A stretch of DNA of 64,000 nt from positions 25,856 through 89,855 of the forward strand of contig CAXTKQ010000003.1 in assembly GCA_964244955.1 (NCBI GenBank), in the 5' to 3' direction. The notes beneath the pieces were generated by a model, which had not been told where the DNA came from, made no database searches, and saw nothing but the letters and a program-made list of their open reading frames with translations. Shown here one piece after another: positions 59,845-64,000 of this stretch. This DNA comes from Mucilaginibacter_A sp964244955 (GTDB lineage Bacteria > Bacteroidota > Bacteroidia > Sphingobacteriales > Sphingobacteriaceae). Both the position numbers and the translations under genes were made by a program. Every line of letters begins with the position of its first letter. Within the stretch, counting starts at the first letter, position 1.

Positions 59845-60219
59845 ATGGTAATAAACAAGAATAAATTAGAATCAACCTTAATTTCGGAAATCATCATCAA
59901 TGGGATCCAGGAAAAAAAAGGCAATGATATTGTAAGATTAGACCTCAGAAATATCCGCAGTTCGGTGTCAGATTACTTTGTAATTTGCCATGCAGAATCT
60001 ACCACTCAGGTAAAAGCGATTGCAGGAAGTGTGGAAGAAGAAGTTTATAAAGCTTTAAAGCAAGACCCTTGGCGGAAAGAAGGCTTTGAATACGGCGAGT
60101 GGATTTTATTAGATTATATTGACGTTGTAGTGCACATATTTAAGACTGATAAACGCGAGTTTTACGGAATAGAAGAATTGTGGGGCGATGCCGAGTTTAA
60201 ATCCTATAAAAGTGCTTAA
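59845..60219 (+). CDS. rsfS: Ribosome silencing factor RsfS
   Basis: 124 residues from the ATG at 59845 (MVINKNKLESTL); a GTG three codons earlier is less likely. RsfS/Iojap landmarks: KGNDIVRLDLRNIRSSVSDYFVICHAESTTQVKAIAGSVEEEVYK and GEWILLDYIDVVVHIFKTDKREFYGIEELWGDA. It binds uL14 and keeps the subunits apart when nutrients run low. ftsH follows after 50 bases. Confidence 0.95.
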   Translation: MVINKNKLESTLISEIIINGIQEKKGNDIVRLDLRNIRSSVSDYFVICHAESTTQVKAIAGSVEEEVYKALKQDPWRKEGFEYGEWILLDYIDVVVHIFKTDKREFYGIEELWGDAEFKSYKSA

Positions 60220-60269
60220 AGTAGTTTCAGGTCCTGTAGCGTAAGTTATAAAATATGTGTTCGTAAAAA

Positions 60270-62384
60270 ATGAAAGAAAAAAACCCTGAAAATCAGAAAA
60301 CCATCCGCAGGATACCCAATAAAAAAACAACGCCAAAACCGCCTAAATTTAATTTTATGTGGATTTATGCAATCGCGATCATCGCATTGCTGGTTGTACC
60401 TTATTTTTTTGGCGGCAGCGGAGGTTCACTCATCAACTTTCAAAAATTTGAAAGTGATATGCTTAGAAAAGGCGATGTTGATAAAATCGTTGCCTACAAA
60501 AACGGCGATTTGGTAGTTGCCGAGGTTTACATCAAAAAAGACAGCCTGAGCAAGCCAGAATACGCCCTGGTACGTGATAAACGTTCGTTTAATATGGCTA
60601 CCGATAATGCACAGTATTACTTTACCGATGCATCTTACGAAAGCCTGAAAGCATCGGTGCAAAATGCGCAGAAAGACGTGCCGGACGCGCAAAAAGTGCC
60701 AATCAGTTTTGAACAGCACGAAAGCTTTTTTTCCAGTTGGCTGGTACAAACCATCATTATGGTAGCTTTATTTGCCGGGATGTGGCTGCTGATTATGCGC
60801 CGGATGGGCGGTGGGGCTGGCGGCGGGCCCGGCGGACAAATCTTTAACATTGGTAAATCTAAAGCGACTTTATTTGACAAAGAATCTCAGGTAAACGTTA
60901 CTTTTAACGATGTTGCCGGTTTGGAAGAAGCCAAACAGGAAGTGATGGAGATTGTAGATTTCCTTAAAAACCCTAAGAAATATACCAATTTGGGTGGTAA
61001 AATACCAAAAGGCGCATTGTTGATCGGCGCGCCGGGAACAGGTAAAACTTTGCTGGCAAAAGCAGTGGCCGGCGAAGCGCAAGTCCCTTTCTTCTCGCTT
61101 TCTGGTTCTGATTTTGTGGAAATGTTTGTTGGTGTTGGTGCTTCCCGTGTACGTGATTTGTTTAAGCAGGCAAAAGACAAAGCACCGTGTATCATTTTTA
61201 TTGATGAGATTGATGCGATTGGCCGTGCCCGTGGCAAAAACAATATTGTTGGCGGTAACGATGAGCGCGAAAACACATTGAACCAGTTGTTGGTAGAAAT
61301 GGATGGTTTTGGTACAGATTCCGGTATTATTATTTTGGCTGCAACCAACCGTCCGGATGTTTTGGATTCTGCTTTGATGCGGCCAGGACGTTTTGACAGA
61401 CAGGTTTCTATTGATAAACCAGACTTAAATGGTCGTGAACAAATTTTCAAAGTCCATTTACAACCGATAAAAACAGCAGCGGATGTTGATGCCAAAAAAT
61501 TATCAGCCCAAACGCCTGGTTTTGCCGGTGCCGAAATTGCCAACGTTTGCAACGAAGCTGCTTTAATTGCTGCGCGTAAAAACAAAGAAGCAGTTGATAT
61601 GCAGGATTTCCAAGACGCTGTTGACCGTGTAATTGGCGGATTGGAAAAGAAAAACAAAATTATTTCTCCTGAAGAAAAACGTATTGTTGCTTTCCACGAA
61701 GCTGGCCACGCCATTGCAGGCTGGTTTTTGGAACACGCTGATCCTTTGGTTAAAGTTTCGATCGTTCCGCGCGGTGTTGCCGCTTTGGGTTATGCGCAAT
61801 ATCTGCCAAAAGAACAGTTTTTGTACACCACCGAGCAATTGCTTGACGGACTTTGCATGACGATGGGCGGACGTGTTGCTGAAGATATTGTTTTCAACAA
61901 AATATCAACTGGTGCGCAAAACGATCTGGAGCGCATTACCAAACTTTCTTATGCCATGGTTAGCATTTATGGCATGAATGATAAAGTTGGAAATGTGTCT
62001 TTTAACGATACGCAAGGCGAATACCAGTTTAACAAACCTTATTCTGAAAAAACATCAGAACTGATTGACAATGAAGTTCGTAGCCTGATTAATAATGTTT
62101 ACCAGCGTACTAAAAACCTATTGACCGAAAAACGGGAAGGTTTGGACAGGCTGGCCAATAAGTTGCTCGAAAAAGAAATTTTGTTTCAGTCTGATTTAGA
62201 GGAAATATTAGGCAAACGCCCTTTTGAAACCCGTACCACTTATGATGAGTTTGTGAACGGCGAAGAACCGTCATCAAACTTAGAACCCGTTGCACAAAAC
62301 TTAGTGCACGAAGGTGTTAGCGACCACTCCGGAACCTTTGAAAGAAACCCCGAAGAAACCGATGCCAAAACGAAAAAAGATTAA
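60270..62384 (+). CDS. ftsH: ATP-dependent zinc metalloprotease FtsH
   Basis: 704 residues. Transmembrane helices near 31-50 and 160-177 flank a periplasmic domain; AAA domain with Walker A GAPGTGKT near 253, Walker B IIFIDEID near 311, and SRH ATNRPDVLDSALMRPGRFDR; then the protease zinc site HEAGH (H476, H480). It degrades membrane and short-lived cytosolic proteins as a hexamer. A Gly-rich stretch after the second helix (GGGAGGGPGG) is usual. A clear terminator follows. Confidence 0.97.
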   Translation: MKEKNPENQKTIRRIPNKKTTPKPPKFNFMWIYAIAIIALLVVPYFFGGSGGSLINFQKFESDMLRKGDVDKIVAYKNGDLVVAEVYIKKDSLSKPEYALVRDKRSFNMATDNAQYYFTDASYESLKASVQNAQKDVPDAQKVPISFEQHESFFSSWLVQTIIMVALFAGMWLLIMRRMGGGAGGGPGGQIFNIGKSKATLFDKESQVNVTFNDVAGLEEAKQEVMEIVDFLKNPKKYTNLGGKIPKGALLIGAPGTGKTLLAKAVAGEAQVPFFSLSGSDFVEMFVGVGASRVRDLFKQAKDKAPCIIFIDEIDAIGRARGKNNIVGGNDERENTLNQLLVEMDGFGTDSGIIILAATNRPDVLDSALMRPGRFDRQVSIDKPDLNGREQIFKVHLQPIKTAADVDAKKLSAQTPGFAGAEIANVCNEAALIAARKNKEAVDMQDFQDAVDRVIGGLEKKNKIISPEEKRIVAFHEAGHAIAGWFLEHADPLVKVSIVPRGVAALGYAQYLPKEQFLYTTEQLLDGLCMTMGGRVAEDIVFNKISTGAQNDLERITKLSYAMVSIYGMNDKVGNVSFNDTQGEYQFNKPYSEKTSELIDNEVRSLINNVYQRTKNLLTEKREGLDRLANKLLEKEILFQSDLEEILGKRPFETRTTYDEFVNGEEPSSNLEPVAQNLVHEGVSDHSGTFERNPEETDAKTKKD

Positions 62385-62402
62385 AAACTTTTAGTCAATT
62401 TT

Positions 62403-62438
62403 AAGCCACTATGTAACCACATAGTGGCTTTTATTTTG
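62403..62438 (+). terminator. Intrinsic terminator after ftsH
   Basis: AAGCCACTATGT and ACATAGTGGCTT form a perfect 12 bp stem with an AACC loop, followed by TTATTTT. The next gene's ATG is a few bases beyond, so that gene depends on read-through or its own promoter. Confidence 0.88.
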
Positions 62439-62441
62439 CTT

Positions 62442-63089
62442 ATGAAAGACAGCACAACACCAAAAGAACAACTGCTCAAGAAAATCCGAAAGGCTTTGCT
62501 GGAAAAACGCGACAACCCGTACCCGCAACTGGAAGATTTGCCTTTGTATGCGCCGCAGGACGATTTGCTGGAAGTGTTGTTTGCCGAACAGTTTACGGCT
62601 GTTTCCGGTCAGTTTATTTTTTGTGAAGACGAGATTGACTTCATCGAAAACCTGCTCACACTGGCCGAACAACGCAACTGGCACAAAATCTATTGCTGGG
62701 AAAAATACCTGCAAAATATCTTAAAAACCTACGATTATCCGTATTTTGAAACCGATAAAGATTTTAAACAAGCTGAAGTTGGCTTGACTTTATGCGATGC
62801 CTTAATCGCCCGAAACGGCAGTATTTTGATAACCAACGGCAATGCGGCAGGCAGAAGGCTGAGCATTTATCCGCACCAGCATATTGTTCTGGCTTACACT
62901 TCGCAATTGGTTTTGGATTTGAAGGATGGTTTTAAACTGTTGAAAGATAAGTATAAAAACAACATGCCTTCCATGATTACAACCATTACCGGCCCAAGCC
63001 GTACCGCTGACATCGAAAAAACGCTGGTATTAGGCGCACACGGGCCAAAAGAACTTTTTGTTTTTTTGTTGGATGATTTACAGGCATAA
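62442..63089 (+). CDS. LUD-domain protein (LutC-like)
   Basis: 215 residues from the ATG at 62442; the few codons before it lie in the terminator. LUD features: QAEVGLTLCDALIARNGSILITNGNAAGRRLSIYPHQHIVLAYTSQLV near 112-160 and the end MITTITGPSRTADIEKTLVLGAHGPKELFVFLLDD. LutC proteins act with LutA and LutB in lactate oxidation, but those genes are not here, so it may have another role. The TAA stop belongs to a motif copy (63087-63098, last base changed). Confidence 0.88.
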   Translation: MKDSTTPKEQLLKKIRKALLEKRDNPYPQLEDLPLYAPQDDLLEVLFAEQFTAVSGQFIFCEDEIDFIENLLTLAEQRNWHKIYCWEKYLQNILKTYDYPYFETDKDFKQAEVGLTLCDALIARNGSILITNGNAAGRRLSIYPHQHIVLAYTSQLVLDLKDGFKLLKDKYKNNMPSMITTITGPSRTADIEKTLVLGAHGPKELFVFLLDDLQA

Positions 63090-63161
63090 AAGAAGCAGTC
63101 ATAGAGCAGATGGTTGATAGTTAATGGTTAATAGCTTATGACCAGCCCAAATTTATAGGGA

Positions 63162-63197
63162 TAAAAGAAGCATAATAATTTATCAATGCTTCTTTTA
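63162..63197. terminator. Inverted pair of dispersed-motif copies after the LUD gene
   Basis: TAAAAGAAGCAT (63162-63173) and ATGCTTCTTTTA (63186-63197) are exact inverted repeats with a 12-base loop, extended by GGG/CCC at the outside with a one-base bulge. It lies in the 168-base gap between the LUD gene and the radical SAM gene, both on the plus strand, and may end the first transcript. Confidence 0.7.
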
Positions 63198-63257
63198 CCC
63201 ATACTTTTTTATTGTTTTTATTGTTGATTTTGCTACTTTTTTTAGCATTTTTGTTGA

Positions 63258-64000
63258 ATGGATCAGCAGGAAAACAACGGTTATTTTAAAGGCCGCGGCG
63301 CGCAGTTAAACACGCACAACAAGTTTTTAAACAACAAATACGTCCGCGATTTTGAAGAAGGTTTGGACGAACTAATGCTCGAAAACAGCAAAACGCAGTA
63401 TTTTGACGAAACGCCGAAATCTATCGTCAGCGAATCCAACAGCCCCGATTTGTCTTTTATGCACTCCATCAACCCGTACCAGGGCTGCGAACACGGCTGC
63501 ATTTATTGCTACGCCCGCAACTCGCACGAATATTATGGTTTTAGCGCCGGTTTGGATTTCGAACGAAAAATTATTGTTAAACACAACGCCGCTAAATTGC
63601 TCGAAACTTACCTCAACAAAAAAAACTATCAACCGGCCGTAATTGTACTTTCCGGCAATACCGATTGCTACCAGCCCATCGAAAAAAAGCTGAAAATAAC
63701 GCGCGAATTGTTGGAAGTTTTTTTAAAATATAAGCATCCGGTCAGCATCATCACCAAAAATAATTTGATTTTGCGCGATATAGATTTAATTGCTGCTTTG
63801 GCCAAACTTGATCTTATTCATGTCAACATTTCCATCACTTCTTTGTCCGAAGAACTTCGGCAGAAATTAGAACCACGCACGGTAACCGCTGCGGGAAGGT
63901 TAAACGTCATCAAAAAACTTTCGGAAGTTGGCGTGCCGGTACGGGTGATGGTTGCCCCTATTATTCCCGGTTTAAACAGCCACGAAATTACGGATATTAT
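63258..64000 (+). CDS. Radical SAM protein, PA0069/SplB-like (3' end outside window)
   Basis: Open from the ATG at 63258 to the window edge, 247 residues visible. The start MDQQENNGYFKGRGAQLNTHNKF matches the GRGA motif at the head of PA0069-family proteins. The iron-sulfur motif C-x3-C-x2-C is at C77, C81 and C84 (NPYQGCEHGCIYCYAR), followed by VLSGNTDCYQPIEKKLKITRELLEVF and ISITSLSEELRQKLEPRTVTAAGRL. The reaction is unknown for this family. Confidence 0.9.
   Translation, partial: MDQQENNGYFKGRGAQLNTHNKFLNNKYVRDFEEGLDELMLENSKTQYFDETPKSIVSESNSPDLSFMHSINPYQGCEHGCIYCYARNSHEYYGFSAGLDFERKIIVKHNAAKLLETYLNKKNYQPAVIVLSGNTDCYQPIEKKLKITRELLEVFLKYKHPVSIITKNNLILRDIDLIAALAKLDLIHVNISITSLSEELRQKLEPRTVTAAGRLNVIKKLSEVGVPVRVMVAPIIPGLNSHEITDI

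Noticed and set aside
60887..61838. 275-residue minus-strand open frame opposite ftsH
   Set aside because: It lies wholly inside the well-supported ftsH gene and its sequence resembles no protein; a shadow of the AAA and protease domains.
730..63197. Dispersed motif interpreted as a CRISPR array
   Set aside because: Copies are scattered singly over the whole window, in both orientations and within genes, without regular spacers; no cas genes are present.
730..63197. Dispersed motif as the general promoter or ribosome binding site
   Set aside because: It appears inside genes, between convergent genes and in both orientations to the next start; it does not match the TAnnTTTG promoter.

Overview
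This 64 kb window comes from a member of the Bacteroidota, most likely Sphingobacteriaceae (Mucilaginibacter/Pedobacter-like). The evidence is a SusC/SusD outer-membrane pair, promoter elements of the Bacteroidota type TAnnTTTG, a YbeY without its third metal-binding His, the order rpsP-rimM-trmD-rplS, and the TGTCATTTCGACC intergenic repeat common in this phylum. The genus is an inference.

Layout. 1-3.0 kb: trpE-trpG-trpC on the minus strand (trpC cut by the window edge), preceded by what looks like a trp attenuator: promoter, 22-residue leader peptide with two Trp codons, and a terminator hairpin just before trpE. 3.0-8.0 kb: a small membrane protein and two secreted amidohydrolase-like proteins. 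8.2-13.8 kb: aat, gpx, then ybeY / RsbW-like ATPase / large DUF4175-type coiled-coil protein. 14.1-22 kb: a GT-A-like glycosyltransferase, a tricorn-like S41 protease, an AT-rich GNAT protein, a YihY protein, alanine dehydrogenase and tsaE. 22.1-26.2 kb: an SH3-domain protein and a SWIM/SNF2 helicase. 26.4-28.7 kb: an AT-rich accessory island (two unknown genes and a complete IS5-family element) next to tRNA-Arg(CCT). 28.7-33.4 kb: metG, LD-carboxypeptidase, DoxX, OmpA-like protein. 33.4-38.2 kb: susD-susC. 38.6-46 kb: a padR-pspC pair, a TonB-dependent-receptor-like barrel and an M14 peptidase. 46-53.7 kb: a Fic protein behind a four-box operator array, murF, a YugP-type metallopeptidase, apaG, dusB, a CPBP protease, and the phospholipid genes cdsA and psd. 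53.9-56.8 kb: the ribosomal operon rpsP-rimM-trmD-rplS on the minus strand, with a YoeB-type toxin-antitoxin pair inserted on the plus strand and a 10-N assembly gap inside trmD. 56.9-64 kb: a deoxyribonucleotidase, pfkA, a DsbD N-terminal-like protein, birA, rsfS, ftsH, a LUD protein and the start of a radical SAM gene.

The most striking feature belongs to no single gene. A short motif, TAAAAGAAGYAT (variant TAAAAACAGYAT), occurs about 48 times by my hand count, on both strands, in coding and non-coding DNA. Intergenic copies often extend to a 26-28 bp site with a second AT-rich half one helical turn away. Head-to-head pairs form hairpins between convergent genes; the best is a perfect 56 bp palindrome between the deoxyribonucleotidase and pfkA. 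The motif is absent from the IS/AT-rich island and almost absent from susCD. This density and layout resemble the DNA uptake sequences of Neisseria and Haemophilus, but the function here is unknown.
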